This document shows positions 10,637 through 23,855 of a DNA stretch of 64,000 nt, piece by piece. The stretch's first letter is position 1. Every line of letters starts with the position of its first letter. The position numbers and the translations under genes are program-made. This stretch comes from Mucidula mucida (Eukaryota > Basidiomycota > Agaricomycetes > Agaricales > Physalacriaceae), in the NCBI GenBank assembly GCA_015501055.1, contig JADNYV010000013.1:124001-188000 (forward strand), in the 5' to 3' direction. The notes beneath the pieces were generated by a model. That model did not search any database, was not told the origin of the DNA, and saw only the letters and a program-made list of their open reading frames with translations.

Positions 10637-13345
10637 TTACATGTCAACCATTAGCAGATACCTGACCCGAATTTGAGAGATATCATACACGATATACTAT
10701 AGAAGGAATCAATAACAATCTTGTGTAGCCGAAGCGTAATCATACCTCGTTGTATTGGAGGTATCCGGCGGTGGTGACATCGGAACCTCCGCCATCGGGC
10801 ATATGGCAACCGACCAGTTCGTCGACCTCCAACGCTTCGCCAGCGTCTTTCCATTTGGTCGGCTGTGTCCGGCCTCTGCCCTTCGTTGCGCGCGCTTTCG
10901 CCTCCTTACAGTGATCACTGGCGTTGTAATCCTAGTACGCGTAGACATAAGCCCCTACATCGAAAGCTAGGAATGGGAGCACATACAGCGTCGTCCCTTT
11001 CGTAGAAGGGCTGCACAGCGACTTCACAGAGAAGTAAACATCCTACGTTATCCGATTGACTATATGCATAGTCAGTTCCGAGTCGAATACGCAAGAAAAC
11101 CAACGTACTAAGGGTAACAATACCCAGCGGACTAAAAGACTCTATGAGTACAAATATGACTGAAAATAAATGACAGCACCTTAGACATCATCTGTGAAAG
11201 CTATTAGAGATTTTTCCTACACAACGACAATGAAAAAGCTCACATCCGCAAAGTAAACGCCCTTTCCAAACATGTAACCGTTGACAGGTGCTTCAGGAGG
11301 AGCGATACGCAAGCCTTGTTGGAGTATACCAGCGAAGTTGGTAGTACGGGAACCGTGCCAAAGTAACATCCGCTCTCCATGGCCAACTTTGTCAAAGCCG
11401 CCTTCCTCCAGCGAGCTTCCTCGTCGGGCCTTGTTTTGAACCATTGAGCTTGTACAAGAGCCGTCTAGGGTATAAATCTCATACCTTTCAACACTATAGA
11501 TATGGCGAATTTTGACGTTGATGTGACCATGGGTAGCGCCATGTGTGTCGTGGGCATACGCTTGAAGTGTCTTGAACTCCTTGCCGTCTTTATCGAGAGG
11601 CTCCATCTTCGAGAGATTGAGAGAGTTGAACTGGACATCAATCGGGTTCAAAGGGTTGCCATCGGCATCCGACAAAGCATTCGAAGATGAAATGAGCTTC
11701 GATGCAATTTCCTACCGGCGAAAGGTCATTTTTGAAGCCCCAGGCTAGATAAGGTCGTTCTCACCATATCTCCTAAAGCGTCAACGAGATCAAGCTCCCT
11801 TTTCAGGCGTTCGGGTGTATCAAGAGTAGTTGGCCGACTGCGACCAAATTCATGGGGGATGATCCTGAAATGGATCGTTTAGCATGTTTGAAAGTCTGTA
11901 TTCGAGGGAACATACGAGTAGTAAGCGTTGCTAAGGGTTTGAAGGGCAGGATTCCGTCCACCATGCTCTTTCGCAAGATCACAATTGGGATCGGCCAGGA
12001 CTTCCGAGATTTTCTGCGCATTGAGACATAAGCCATCGATTCGTCGGAAACACGGAAATGTTTACCTTCAAAGCAGAGAAACCACTCAAAATTGTGTTTT
12101 TACTGAGCTTGCCTGTACCATCGTTCAGCGAAAAGAGTCCGGCTCGAACGTTAATTACTCGCCAAGAGGAAGCTTCCGAGCATCGTAATTCATAGATTCT
12201 AGGGTGGCATCCATGATGCTAGGAATACTCGTCGATAATGAGCGTAGTGATAGTTAGATTCGACTGACCTTGTAGAAAAATCAGCTTAATGAAATCTGGA
12301 CTTCAGCCGGGACTGTCGATTCAGGAATAGGCTTCTTTTCCTCAGGCGTCTTGCTGGATTCACCCGCCTTGTCGTCGTTGCCGTTCTCTTCCTCATCGTC
12401 ATCGCCGTAGGTGCGTTCTATAGAGTTTAAGAGACAATTTCTAGCAATTCAGGATCCTTACCAAGCCACATGTATTTTCCTACGAAACGAAGCTCAGAAA
12501 CGGAGGGAAGATACAACTTTCACACGAGTTACCTTTCTTTGGCACCATCCCGACTCGCTTTTCCCATTCGACGCCGGCCTTTGCTTTAAACTGCTTCTTG
12601 AATTCAGCGACCGCTTGAGTGGGGCTGAATGGACCCTATTGCGCCATGAGATTTGTCGAAGTATAGCGACGTATTATATACCTTTTCCTGTTTCTGTCCG
12701 CTCTCTCCCACGCGACCCCAGTGAGTGAACAACATACATTGCGAAGTCGAGCTGATAGGGTGCAGCAGCTGAAGAGCGTAAAACTTGTTCTTGTTGTCAC
12801 CAATATCAGTCTGATTCAGCATAGCATCCCAGACAGCCTCGTCGTTCGCAAAAACCTGATGCGTAGCTAAAGGGGGGCGTTGTTGATTTTGTGGAAGTGA
12901 ATGGTGTATTGTCAGACCTACAGACACGTCCGGAGAAGGCATCAACGGGAGCAGCTCCTCTCTTCAAAACCTAGGAACAGGTGAGCCAAAGTAAGCAAGT
13001 TAGATGCGGAATGTCATACGGTGACCATCTTTGCAGGGGGCTCGTCCTCCTCATCGGACTTGGCCTTTTTACCCTTCTTGCTCTTTGGCTTCGCGGCGGG
13101 CGCGTCATCTTCGTCATCCGTTTTGGCCTTCTTAGCCTTCTTGCTACTTGGCTTGGGCGCCGGCGCGTCATCCTCGTCTTCCTCGTCGTCGTCCTCATCA
13201 CGGGCACGTTTCGCCTTGGATTGGGTTTCGCGGCAGCCTTCGAGGCAGGTTTAGCAGGCTTGGCGTCAGTCGTGGCCTTGATGCGAGAGCTGGCTCTAGT
13301 AGGAGCTGCAGCAGCGCCGTCAGCGGTTTTCTTTCGAGGAGGCAT
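10637..13345 (-). CDS. Poly(ADP-ribose) polymerase with WGR, regulatory and catalytic domains (PARP1/2 type)
   Basis: The N-terminus is MPPRKK (13345), followed by an Ala/Lys-rich tail and a Lys/Asp/Glu-rich linker with SKKAKKAK and SKKGKKAK, probable nuclear signals. The WGR domain covers VLKRGAAPVDAFSG to FKKQFKAKAGVEWEKR and includes FTHWGRVGESGQ (about 12960-12560). The regulatory helical domain includes ESMNYDARKLPLG and KLSKNTILSGFSALK (about 12200-12070). In the ART catalytic domain the H-Y-E triad is visible as LLWHGSR (about 11365), GKGVYFAD (about 11250) and NEYIVYD (about 10710). The end is RYLLMVDM. It makes ADP-ribose chains in the DNA damage response. Zinc fingers and BRCT are absent, as in fungal and PARP2-like enzymes. 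Two oddities are a 1-nt frame break near 13221-13228 between the MPPRKK frame and the acidic linker frame, and a GC-AG intron near 12165. If the break is real rather than an assembly error, the protein might start later. Confidence 0.9.
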
Positions 13346-15100
13346 GGTTGTGGGAGGGTGATGAACAGGAGCAATATCAAGGGCGCCCAATTTATACGTG
13401 ACACCGATCAGGGGTTGGTTCGGAATGAGTCAAATCAGGCAATACCGACTCCCGACTCCCGCCTACCGAGGACGTGAGTCAAATTGATCAGGTGACGGCG
13501 GGTCGGCGGCCAATGGCCATGCGGTTGATACTGTCGAAAGACTCGAATGACTGGGGAAACCTGAACGAGCTCAATCTGTTGGAATCGGCTTCAACTTCGT
13601 CGAACTCAAGTAAGGTCCTCAACCCAGATAACGTTCTGTAGAACGGAAAACGATATTTACGCCACCACACCTAAGTATCATGAGCCTTCTCATTTACGGC
13701 GGATCATTTTAGTTAGGCGGAATTAAGGGATGACATTGCACAAAAGCCTGGGAGGAATTCAGTTCAGTTTGCGTATCGATCTGTATCGACGTGGGTGACG
13801 CAAAAGACAAATGTTCACGATCACGAGTTGACGTTTACCGTCATCATTGCACACTGCGTCTGGATGCCTTCGTCTCACGGACTCAGCTGACCGCAATCTT
13901 TATTCACTTGTACGCCAGTCTCAATACTGAAAGAGCGTTCGGCATTCTTACATCGATAACTTCTCTTGTCGACGAGCCTTAAAGTCTCCACCGAAGTATT
14001 GACACTAGATGATGAGTTGAGGGTTTGGTCGTTTCCGATTGAGCAGTGTTCCGCCATGCATGTCGTTGAAGCAGCGCACTCAAACGAGTCTGAGGTCTCT
14101 TCTTCTCATCAGTCTTCAAGTTTTCCCTCCAATTCTCTGTTGCTCTCTTCCGAAGTTCCTCTGAGCGTGGTATTCCGAATCCTTGCGCTCTGAGGTTTCT
14201 CCTGTCTCTAGCAGTCGGTGCCACTTCAGGTCTTGGGTTTATACGTGCTCTCGCCAACAGGTTTTCGGTTTCCCTCTTCTCTACATACGAAGCAACGCCT
14301 TGCGAAATGTAAGCTGAGTATCACACATATATAGCCACGTCGCACGATCTCACGATACCCGTTCAAATTCCTCCTCGACGGATCTCACTGCCATACGTTC
14401 ACGTCTGTAGCGAGAAATCTTGACCTTGCCACAATACCCGACGTCAATCGCCCTCAGCTCACCGTCCGCATGAGGAGCGACCTTGGTCTTATAACCCTCC
14501 GAAGCATCGACGAAGCCACCTTCAACATAACACTCATCCAATTCCACTCACTAACTTCAAGCTCCTCCTCCCCATCCCTCAGAGTCACACCCCATAACAA
14601 TCAAATGCTCATGGTATATTTTTGCAAAAAAAACAAACTCCAATGATACACAGTAAAAGAAAATGAGTCAAAGCATATCCGGTTGGCCAAGTATCTAATT
14701 AACGACTTTATACAGCTCGAGGCATAGGAATAACTACAGATGACAAATAGTGCTGCAAACGGGATTGGTACTATGAGACACACACACTAGAGTGGGAATG
14801 AAATAACCTTGTTACAAATGAGGTGTGACAAATAATCAAAAAGTGTTCAGAGTTGCGAAAGCAAAAAGAACAAAAAAAAGGGAAAAGAAAAGAAAGAGGA
14901 AAAAGGAAAAGCGGGTGGAATGCAACTTGCAAATACAATGGGGGGATTGTTGGTATGATAGATTGGCGGGACAATGACGTGAGAGACAGACAGAGGCATA
15001 CGAGGAGAGGCGATAATGTAGTAGGGGGATTTTAGCAAATCTTGCACCGCGATGACGCGGGAAGACGAGGGGTTAACATAGGTTACTTGTTGGGTTGGCA
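13346..15100. other. Intergenic region: PARP upstream DNA and PUF 3' region
   Basis: No convincing gene. Minus-strand frames at 13979-14257 (92 codons, Arg-rich) and 14350-14547 (65 codons) have no recognisable motif. The part from about 14600 to 15100 is AT-rich with A-tracts and is probably the 3' untranslated region of the PUF gene. The part next to 13345 should hold the PARP promoter. Confidence 0.4.
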
Positions 15101-18100
15101 TTACATCCCATAGCCAAAGCTGGACCGCTGGTACGGGTCAGCGAGCGCTGCTGCACCGAAGGGGTTCACGCCAGGGAACGAACCAGAAAAGGCGCCACCG
15201 TGCGAAGATAGCTGGCTCTGGTGATGGCTCGAGTTTCCTTGGAGGACGTAGCCATCGATGGATTGTGGTGGGAGACCGTGAAGCTGCGAGCCCATATGTG
15301 ACTGGCCGTACGAGCTTTGGGGATATAGACTACCCTGGGATCCATAGACGTCTGCGAGCGACGTGGGGTGGGCCTGAGGAACATGGCGCACCGGCGAAGG
15401 AGCACCTAGTCCTTGATTAGTCAAAGCCATGTTGACGAGAGCCTGCTGCGAATGGTAGCCGCCAAACGAGTCCATCTGCTCGCGCTGCAGCTTGTTCTGA
15501 ATACGCTTTCCATAGGGTGTGTTCCTGATGAGGGGAAGAACCGGTCGTATGCCCTCGACGAGGAGAGCGCGCTGCGTAGGCTCTGCGTAGTCCAATGCCG
15601 TCTGCACGCAATAGTTGCCATAAGAGTCGCGGAGAAGCTTTTCAAGTCGTGTACGGTTGAGAAGCTCCTCGATCAACATTTTGCGTGTGTTGTGTTCAGC
15701 AACGCGAACACACTGAAAAACGGATCAGAATGTATAAGAGCACATGCAAGCCGGACTACACGTACCTTTTCGATGACATTGGAACTGAATTTTTGGACCG
15801 ATAAGGCACAAACGTTGCCGGCGAATTGGCGGATGACAGCATCACTGAACCGACTGTCGTTCAGATCCAGAATGTATTGCACGACCTGATGGAAGACGAC
15901 GGTTATTAGTCGAGGCTTAATTATATAACGGAAAAAGACACGTACATAGTTACCATACGGGTCCTGAACGAGTGTGAGTGCGTTGAACGTAATCTCGTTG
16001 ACGAGCTGAATACGCTGGTGGTCCGAAGCATGGTCAATGCACCGTTGGAGCACGCAACACCCGTGCCGATGCGTCGCGACCTCGACACAGTTAACCGCGA
16101 CCGCGTTGTAGATAAACTAGAGATGAGCATGAGTGAACACGTACGACACCTCAGGAGACATAGAAACAGACCTGGTTATCCTCAGGCGCCAACTTATTCA
16201 GACACTTCTGGATTACGTGGTTGCCGTTCAAGTCCTTGATCAGCACGACAACGTGCAAGCTCAAGGCGACGATAATCGAGTGTATCTGAGCATTGTAGCG
16301 AACATCAGCCTGAACCGCCCAACGTAAGTGAGGTAAGAGAGATACAATGTGACTAAACTTACCTGACGCCGCGTAGACAAGAAGTCGATCATCTTTTGGA
16401 CAGCACGAGTTCCATGCATGTTCAACGAAATGTTGACGAGATCCTGGGCGACGGATTCACAAATGATACTCCGCTGGTCATCGGTCGAATACTCCAAAAG
16501 CTTCTGGCATAGGTAATTGCCAAACGGATCTGTACCGTAAAGTGAGCTAAGAATGTTCAGTCAACGTGCTTGAAAACTTACCTGTCATTAGATCTGCGAA
16601 ATGGCCGTAGGTTTCGTTGAAGATCATGTCGCGGTGTTCGGGTACACCCTCTTCCAGCTTCTTTTGCAGGTAGCGGCATCCATGCTGGTCTTTGCAAAGA
16701 GCAGGAATCTCTCCAACGAGATCTTCTAAACGCGTTCCTGCAAAGCGGTTGACTGGAAAGGGTCAATAATGAAGTCGACAATGCCAACACGTCAGCTTAC
16801 ATTCCCGGTCAATATCCCCTCGCTTGTGTTTGGGACCATGCAGCCCATTCATCTTTCCGTCGGCCACACCATTAGTCGGGCGTCCCGGAACCCCCAGGCC
16901 ATAACGGCCTCCGTGGTACAAAGCACTAGACCCCACGGCGCTGCTACCGCCGTTGCCGTAAGAATCATATCGCCCTCCGTCCAATCCCCCATTCAGGTAG
17001 TCGGTACCATACGACTGCAACACAATATTAGAAGATGGAAACGAAGAAGATGCAAGATGTCCACATACCTGCATGGCATCATCTAACCCGCCCTGTGACG
17101 AATGGTAGGACAAACCAGTATTATCGTACTGACCCGACGTGATGCGCGACAGCGACGCCTGTAAATCACTCGGACTGATATTATTGTCGCCCAACTGGTG
17201 GCTCAAACGTCCGTTCATAGGCGCCTCCGAGAGAGGCGTCCCGGGCGTCTTCAACAGGGGATTATTGGAAATGCCGAGAGGCGTAGCCGGTACAGATCGC
17301 GTCGTGCCATTCAGAGATTCCAATATGCTAGGCGGTGATCCGCGTCGTGAGGATGGCGGCCGCACATGTGGGTGGCCCTGAGGGTGTTGGGGCACAAGCG
17401 GGGTCGACGACGCAGACACCGTACCTGCAAGCTTCCCATTCAGATCCACGGCGGCGCCAGAAAGGTTCAGATTAGGGTTCGTCACCGTGCGACGGTCGGT
17501 CCGCGAAGCCAAACCATCCGTTCTTGAGCCAGGGAACTGAGGCCACTCTGAGTACTTCTCGCGCGAATCAGTGCCGCGCGCGGAGAACGACGAACGTGGC
17601 GACGTTTGCGATTTGTGCGCAAGGTCCAAGGCAGCAGATGACGTTGACTGCGAAAATCATTGATATGATGCTGATTGAGAGTGCGGGGGTTAGAAATGCT
17701 CACCTTTGAATAGTGCTGATACTTGTCATCATCTGAAGTCGGCAGATTCCTCATTGCGTCTAAAACTGCGTGTTAAGCGCATTATCACTTCCAAGTTGAA
17801 AAAAACCACGCACTGTGCATCTCCTGGTCAAGCTCGTCGTCAAGCATGCTTCCCGGGTTGAAAGCACCATTATAACGCTCCTCTTCACCATAACGCGACC
17901 CGCGGTTGAGTATCGACGCCGACACCGGATTGGGGACAGGCGACGCCCTATTGGAACGCTCGCCGATCAAAGCGAGATTCTGCAAATGTCCGGCGAGCTC
18001 CTCGTCGTGGCTGCTAGCTGACGTCCGACGACTCGCGGGCATGCTCTTGGCGCCGGCCGAGCGCGAAAAGTTCTGGTTAAGCGCCGCGTTGCTGGGGTCA

Positions 18101-18681
18101 GGGGAAAGGTTAACCGTCGGCGCATAGGTGACCGACTTGCGCTTGTCTGCGGCGCCGACCGCCTTGGATAGCGAGTCCGCATCGACAGGGTGGGCACGAC
18201 CGGACCGCAGTCCGTTGAGCATTTCGCCATTGAGCACGGCGTTGACACGGGGAGGCGTTGTCGGCGCAGAGACCGCGAGGTGCTGGATACCGCCGTTGGT
18301 GGGGGCGTTGGGGTCGTAGGGGAGACTGAGCAGCTCCTGAGCCTGCTGGTGCTCGAGTACGCGCATCTGATCCTCGAATATTTTGCGTTGGAGAGCACGC
18401 TGCCTTTCATGTTCGATCCTCTTGAGTTCTACACGCTGCTGCAGAGTACATGAGTGGGTCCAGTAGGTAATATAGCAGGCACACGTACAGCAGAAATATC
18501 GGTCATATTACTTCCCAACCTAGCGGCCTATTGTAACAAAGGTTAAGCGGGGGGTATAACAACAATGAAAGGAGACACATACAGAGTCGGCGAGGTCCAG
18601 GAATGCTGGGGGACTCTGCTTCCTCTCGCCGGTAGGCGAGTCATTATCGGTAGATGTATTATTTTCCATAGAGTTATTCAT
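15101..18681 (-). CDS. Pumilio/PUF RNA-binding protein, Puf4-like repeat set
   Basis: The start is MNNSMENNTS (18681). A long low-complexity N-terminal half is rich in Ser, Pro, Asn and Gly. Eight PUF repeats then fill about 16740-15490. Their RNA-contact cores, in order, are CKDQHGCRYLQ, DPFGNYLCQ, NMHGTRAVQ, DLNGNHVIQ, HRHGCCVLQ, DPYGNYVVQ, KFSSNVIEK and DSYGNYCVQ. Repeats 6-8 match the classic code that reads UGU (NY..Q, SN..E, NY..Q), so the protein should bind 3' UTRs carrying UGUA-type sites and repress or localise those mRNAs in the cytoplasm. LCKDQHGCRYLQKKL in repeat 1 and HGTRAVQK in repeat 3 recall yeast Puf4/Mpt5 rather than Puf3. The C-terminal tail is Gln/Gly/Tyr-rich and ends at 15101. 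Between repeats, introns of about 50 nt split the domain. Confidence 0.92.
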
Positions 18682-19735
18682 TTTGACGGATAGCGAGATA
18701 ATAAATGACGAGTAATTGCACAATGGGATTTGCTGGGCGCGACGACGGGGGTGGTAAGTGGCGGTAGCGGCGAGGGCGGCGCGACACACCTTGAAAGCCG
18801 AGTTTTGAGCCTCTATAGGGTGATGTTACAAAGCGGCTGGTGCTGGCCACGACAACGGCGACAATGAGCAAAAGTGCAGGGCGTGGTGGTGGTAGCAAGA
18901 CAAGAGGACGCACCCTTTTTATTCCTCCAGAATGCAAGGAGAAAAAGAGTCGAGGAGTGAGTCGAGTACAAATGTGGTCGCTGAGCACCAGTGCGCTCTC
19001 TTGGACCCTGAACTCTAATACGCCCGGCAAACGCCCTTCCAAAATAAAACTCCGTCCCCTTCCGATTTCCGTCGTCCCTAGCAAAGAAAAAATTAGAGAA
19101 AATAAAATCCTTCAACTCTTCACATATATCACCACCGCCAGCCGGCCTCCTCCTCCCTGACAAGGCCGTCTCTTCTCTTTTCCAGGCGTGATCCCTGTCG
19201 GTTATCCCGCCCAGACCTCGGCACCCATCTCCGTATATCCATATTTTACTAAATGTCTCTCTGTCTCGGCCTTTGTTCTCGTCTACGCACGCCGTTGGAA
19301 CTTGCTGACCAACTAGGATCATCACAGACATATGCGTTGTCAAGACACCTATGTACCAAAGTTCCTGATCTTGCGGACGCGTCTTTCTTGCTCTAATCGG
19401 GTAACAACGTTCAACCTCTTTCCACAATCACTCTTGCACTCTACAGTAACATTCACTCGTTCAAACTTCAATACACTTTACTAGACACGCACGGACCCAA
19501 ATAGCCATTGTCAAAAACACTCTGAGGTACGCGAGATCCAATTTCAAGATTGCCTTCTCACTTTACGCGTGACGCATCGGCCGACATTCGTACAACACCT
19601 GACCGGCGCCCCCGGCTTCTCTCACAATTACGCAGAAGCACCTACAATATACACACTTCGCGCATACTGAAAGCAATTACATGGTTATATCCGCTCTGAT
19701 AGACTGTAAGATGCATGCATAGGTGGGTCATTATC
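18682..19735. other. Intergenic region between the PUF and UVRAG-like genes
   Basis: Both flanking genes read leftwards, so this holds the PUF promoter and leader and the 3' end of the UVRAG-like gene. Short frames such as 18813-19427 on the minus strand have no recognisable motif and low-complexity content. No TATA box stands out. Confidence 0.4.
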
Positions 19736-22700
19736 TTAGCCAACAATAGTAGATGTCCGCGTGACTGCCGCCTCAGGCGCGTCGGGATTCACGACCTTCT
19801 CCCGCCCACCAGCATTAGACACGTCAAGACCATTACTCTTGAGCGTGGCCCCTTCCTCCACACCGTTCCCAGCATCACCGCCCCGAATGGTCCGTCGATC
19901 ATCTTCGTCCCCATCCTCCTCAGTGGCTTCTAGCAATGGCGATGAAGATTCAGAATGAGAAGTCGATGATTCATCGTCCCCATCCGCCTCGGAAGGAGCC
20001 TTGCTAATAAGCGATGCCGGATATCGACGAAGACTCAAGAAGCCCAAGCTAGACAGCGACAATGGGTTTAGATTCATGCCAAACGCCCGGCCTTTCTTTA
20101 TAGTCTCGGTCGGCGTAGTCGTTCCACTTGGGGGAGGTGTCCCGGAATCAGATCGCAATTCGGCGTCGGAGGCCTTGGGTGTTGTGGGACTTTCTCCCAC
20201 CGGCGACTCTGGCCTGGGCGATTCCAACCCAGAAACAGAGAGTTCAGGCGAAGAACACGGATGCGTCGTCCTGAAATGTGAAATGTAAGTGATGGTGGCG
20301 CACGCAAGCGTAACCGGCAATTTACCCCACAGGCAATCCTTCGCCATTCGTCAATGTCAGTAACAAGTTTTTCAAATTGGGCAGTGTATGCCGCATATCC
20401 AGTGCGCGAAGATCGTGTTCGGCCATGAGCTGATATCGTAGAAAGGGTCAAAGAAGGACCACAAAGAAACACAAAGGAAGCTCACCAGTTCTATGTCCTT
20501 GTTCAAAAGGAAAACGCCATATTCAAAGCGGTATGTGTCCACGCCTTTCGAAAAGAGTGGAAACCTAAATCACGTTAGTCTCCACCGCCACCATCGGCAT
20601 ATCAAAGCACTTACATTCGTGGCCCAACCATTCCTGAAATGCCATCCCGAATCATGCTACGGCTACCCACATACGTGATGGGATAAACTAAACCTTTCCC
20701 AAGATACAAAGCTACGAAATGCACCACATGAGCAGCGTAGCCCAGCGCTGTAGCAACCGTATCCTCGTTGATGTCTTTGTGCGCCGGTAGAGAGAATGGC
20801 GGTGCAGGGTCCGTCGACGCTACGGGTATGGGAAGCGGGACATCCAGAATAGTATACAGAAGATCGGGCGGCGAACGAAGTTCAATCGGGAAGATTGTTG
20901 CCAATATTGATAAAAGCGTTGTGCGTGTTGGCTTAATCCTACTGCGTAACAAGTCCAGTCGAGCCCTGCAAAGCGCAAGAATTTCATACTTGAGATTCAG
21001 AATGTTCGACGAAAGACTAAAAACACCGCACCGTTCCTCAGACTCCGATTGCTCCGACACGCTTAAGTCAATAGCACCATCCCTGAGCTGAGTTTTGGCC
21101 ATAAGAAGCATTGCCCTGCGTTGTTTCAGTCCTTCTCGTCGCGTTGCGAGGTCGGTTTCCCCTGCACAATACATGCCTCAGGATCATCAACAAAAACAAG
21201 CGTTAAGAAGGTCTCACGTTCTTGACAAAGCGCTCTTAGTCGATGCAAATCATCCTGATGTTCGAGAAGTTGTGCCTCGCGTTGATTGAGTTGACGTGTC
21301 TGGAAAAGGTTAACTTGACATCACAAACAAAGACGGGTAATCAAGAAAAGTGAAGAAAAGAACTAGTGATCAACTTTGAAAACAAACGTACCAGCTGAGC
21401 AGAAATATCGTCTCCAACTGACTTGTCGATGCCTCTGATGATTTCGTCCAGAGAAAACTTTGTATCTTGAATGCAAGATTGCAACGAGACCAATCTGAAA
21501 GGCCCATCAGAACGTTGATAACGCGTCGCGTCGTGAAAGCGCACTTGAACAAGTCCTGCCATGTTGCGGTTTTCGAAACGCTTTCGGCGATTGTGACTTC
21601 CGACGTGTACCGCGTCTGTACCGCCTGCGACTTGTTGGTACCTCGTCGCTGTCTTTTGCTGAAAATATATCCTTAACATGTCGGACTTTTCCCGCGACTT
21701 CGGGATCAGAAGCATAGCCTGCGGAAGGCGAGGGAGGACGGTTATGTGGTATTCGAGGAGAGAGAAGGTAAAAAGAGCGTCCTGGAGGATCTAATGTTAA
21801 AAGGAGCGTGTTGGACGGTAATTGTGATAAATGAGCATGTAACTGTGAAGTTTGTGAGCGAGGTGGCATCTTTAACGCAATAAACCCACTAACATCGTCC
21901 GATAATGGTACCAAGTCTGCAAGGTTGAAGTTCCACTTGTCAAGCATCTTCCAGTCGTCGCCGTTCTCAGTCCAGGAACGCTCTTTTCCTTTGCCGTTAC
22001 TCGATTTCTTGAATATATCCTTTGCCCAAATCTCTACAACAAGTTCCTCACCGCTGAGATCTGTCCATGATGCGAAGTCGGACGAGTCAATGGGAAACAT
22101 GGGATTCGTGGATGGAGGATGAATGGGAGACAAAAGATTAGGAATGGGGAGGGAATCTGACGGCGACGGAGTAGAAGCCGCCGGGCTGGGAGGACTTGAA
22201 GTGGAGGTATTCGGGAAAATCTTGGCGGACTTCGTCTGGACGCGGGGTGACGAAGTGGAGGCCGATTTGGCATGTGTAGGTACGTGTCCTTTGACACGAG
22301 GAGAGGGCGGGTCCTGGATGCGTATTCGTTCTACCGTGCTGGCGCTCGCCCGATGTCCTTTGGGAGTTTCAGCCCCATTCGACCGTTTCGGCTTGCTGAC
22401 AATGGATTTTCTTGTCGTGGAAGATGGGGAGATGGGGCTATGAGGTGAGTGTTTTCCGAAGGAGGGGGATACTGGTGACAAGGGACCTGATTCGTCTGGC
22501 GAATCTGTCGGCGTTACAGTAATAGACAGGAAAGTTTCGACAAGACGCGTCGTAATGACCTTCTCAAGTCCGGTTTGAGTGTGGTCTTGGAAAACGGGAC
22601 GATACGCCACCGCGGGTGCTACTCCGTTCGTGTACGATGTAGACACATGGGTGGATTTCAGAGAGGATGCGTTGGAATTGGTACGTTTGCGGGATCTAAG

Positions 22701-23218
22701 GGTAGGAGCAGAACCTGCACCCGAGCGATTATTTGTAGAGTGGACAGTGCTCGCACGAGACGCGGCTCGTGCTCTTCCTTTGGACACGGTGGCGGTATCC
22801 CCTGTTCCCGAGGTGTCTGCAGAATTGTCCTCTGATTTCATACTACGCAGCGTGTTGACCGAATTCAATGAGATACGTCTATTTCGTTTCATAGTCAAGG
22901 ATATATCCAGGTCATCCGAATGGTAGCCATGACTTGTGAATTGCGATTGCTCTGCCGGGAGAGAGAGAGCGGAAGCGACTGCGTCGCGTACAGGAAACGG
23001 GGTAAGGTTCCGGACTTGGATAGAGGAGATGTGTCGTATACGTCTGTGAGTATATGGGGACTATTCGTAGCTGTTATCAGCAAGTTATTGCACAAGAGAA
23101 ACGGAACGCGTACGAGATGTGATTCGGGTATATCCAGCGATAGATCCACCGACATTTCAGCTTGCTCTACGTCCGACATTGCGCATAAATCCTCTGTAGA
23201 GGCCTGCAGCCTGTCCAA
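19736..23218 (-). CDS. UVRAG/Vps38-like subunit of the class III PI3-kinase complex
   Basis: The start is MDRLQASTEDLCAMSDVEQ (23218; an internal Met at 23179 is the alternative). The first intron joins to a frame with SIQVRNLTPFPVRDAV (about 23020). A Ser/Pro-rich stretch follows, then a C2-like segment containing DLSGEELVVEIWAKDIF (about 22050). Next is a coiled coil, LTRQLNQREAQLLEHQDD (about 21270), and a conserved C-terminal part with LVYPITYVGSRS (about 20680) and RFEYGVFLLNKDIELL (about 20520). These are the marks of UVRAG and Atg14 relatives that pair with Beclin1/Vps30 and Vps34 for endosome sorting and autophagosome maturation. Atg14 is less likely because no N-terminal cysteine repeat is seen. 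The tail is acidic, Ser-rich and ends at 19736. Part of this gene was copied to 25757-26145. Confidence 0.85.
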
Positions 23219-23855
23219 GGCCGTTTCAACAACTGCAATGCAGACGGTGATAGGCTGCCAGCCAAACCACTACCACCACTGAACAAAGACTATGTTGAGG
23301 TGGCTGCTGAATCTACCAACTGTTGCCCTGGAGAAAAGCTGAAGAATATCGATGAACGGGAGCTAAGGCATGGGCCAGATGGCGAGCAAGGTGGTCAGAC
23401 ACGGAGTACGAGTGCAAACAGCTCGATGTCCCAATTTGGACTGACAACGACTGATCGAGGTCCTCGGCCCGACGTTTTTGGCCGCGTTCAACTCACTCTG
23501 TACCACTGTGTCATGACTATCTCCTTCATGCCCTATGTCTTATCTTTTTACAACGAATGTGTGGGACTGTTCAGCTATTACTATTGACGCATCAGCTTCA
23601 GTTTGTTCACAATACAGCCCTCGTTAGATTGTTCATGGTCGAGATCAAACTATCAACTTTCTCTGGGGCAACCATTACTCCATCAACCAACTGACAGGCG
23701 CGCTTGGATACAGTGCTGCTTTCACCTTGGGCACGTTGATGAATTGGAGTCTCCTCCACGCCTCGCATGCCCTTCATAGATGTTGACAAAATTTATTGCT
23801 GCTACAGAGAAGGCTACTTGATCAGAGAGTGTGAGTGTCAGAGATCCCGACAACG
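23219..23855. other. UVRAG upstream region, duplicated at about 26150-26778
   Basis: This holds no convincing gene. The plus-strand frame 23300-23587 is broken in the duplicate copy, which argues against it coding. It probably serves as a shared promoter region for the UVRAG-like gene (leftwards) and the former nuclease copy (rightwards). Confidence 0.5.

Noticed and set aside
13021..13254. Poly-Ser plus-strand frames opposite the PARP linker
   Set aside because: They are reverse readings of the Asp/Glu-rich PARP linker.
22579..22926. 115-codon plus-strand frame inside the UVRAG-like gene
   Set aside because: It is antisense to a well-supported coding exon and has no motif.
23300..23587. 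95-codon plus-strand frame upstream of the nuclease pseudogene
   Set aside because: Its duplicate at about 26160-26400 has several stops and indels, which argues that neither copy codes.
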